Shown here piece after piece: positions 51,765-51,865 of a DNA stretch of 51,865 nt. The stretch is taken from positions 1-51,865 of the forward strand of contig JADLGE010000012.1 in the NCBI GenBank assembly GCA_020849475.1, in the 5' to 3' direction. Position 1 is the stretch's first letter. Each line of letters opens with the position of its first letter. The DNA comes from Gammaproteobacteria bacterium. Lineage in GTDB: Bacteria > Pseudomonadota > Gammaproteobacteria > Ga0077536. The notes under the pieces are model-generated. The model did no database searches and was not told the origin of the DNA. It worked only from the letters and a program-made list of their open reading frames with translations. Position numbers and translations under genes: made by a program.

Positions 51765-51865
51765 ATGTAAGTTACTGAAATCAGATCTATCTTTCGAGGA
51801 GATCGACGGCGATCTCAGTTCGTGATCTAAGGTCGGGATGAAACTGACCGAAAAGCAATGGCAAG

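Noticed and set aside
1..51865. CRISPR array
   Set aside because: No regularly spaced direct repeats of 24-40 bp were seen in any region.

Overview
The window is high-GC DNA from a proteobacterium, most likely an aerobic gammaproteobacterium. I infer this from the cbb3 oxidase operon, the Wzx/Wzy-type polysaccharide locus, the PEP-CTERM-type surface proteins and the GTG/TTG starts behind purine-rich ribosome sites. I cannot name a genus from sequence alone.

Positions 1-28980 are a surface-polysaccharide locus. On the minus strand at the left lie a family 2 glycosyltransferase (cut by the window edge), a DegT-type sugar aminotransferase and a second family 2 glycosyltransferase. Divergent from them on the plus strand are a polyprenyl-phosphate sugar transferase, two more glycosyltransferases and a Wzx-like flippase (3291-7935). 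Next come two tandem, paralogous B12-type radical SAM proteins (7932-12179, minus). A long minus-strand operon reads from 20128 down to 12613: RfbF-like and RfbG-like CDP-sugar enzymes, a Wzz/GumC chain-length protein, a CpsD-like ATPase homologue that has lost its P-loop, an O-antigen ligase/polymerase, two hexapeptide acyltransferases and a small membrane protein. Then follow an Asp/Asn beta-hydroxylase, two further radical SAM enzymes, a heptosyltransferase-like protein, a GT4, an SGNH hydrolase and a flavoprotein resembling eukaryotic FOXRED2. Four radical SAM enzymes plus a beta-hydroxylase make this an unusually redox-heavy glycan locus.

Positions 29240-40371 are mixed. They hold a ketosynthase next to an acyl-CoA/ACP ligase, three secreted proteins with PEP-CTERM or VPxPA-CTERM tails (one, with autotransporter-type repeats, is broken by two compensating frameshifts), a cytochrome P450 remnant, a luciferase-like monooxygenase, a 2-hydroxyacid dehydrogenase and a crotonase that matches 6-oxocamphor hydrolase. 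The latter group suggests alicyclic or terpenoid catabolism.

Positions 40598-44363 are ccoNOQP with a FixH-like gene and a ccoI gene that is cut short. The cut coincides with the first of two ~165-bp MITE-like elements in the same orientation (44211-44377 and 46601-46763). They bracket a TetR regulator and a divergent P450, so the arrangement looks like a composite passenger unit that broke the copper-ATPase gene of the oxidase assembly set.

Positions 46879-50350 carry a DUF433/DUF5615 toxin-antitoxin-like pair and a divergent AraC regulator with an HpaB-family flavin hydroxylase. At 50721-50763 lies the 3' half of a tRNA-Arg(ACG), flanked by repeated TCCCGCAC boxes. It looks like the attachment scar of an integrated element that extends to the right; the DNA there is AT-richer and holds a small predicted exported protein.
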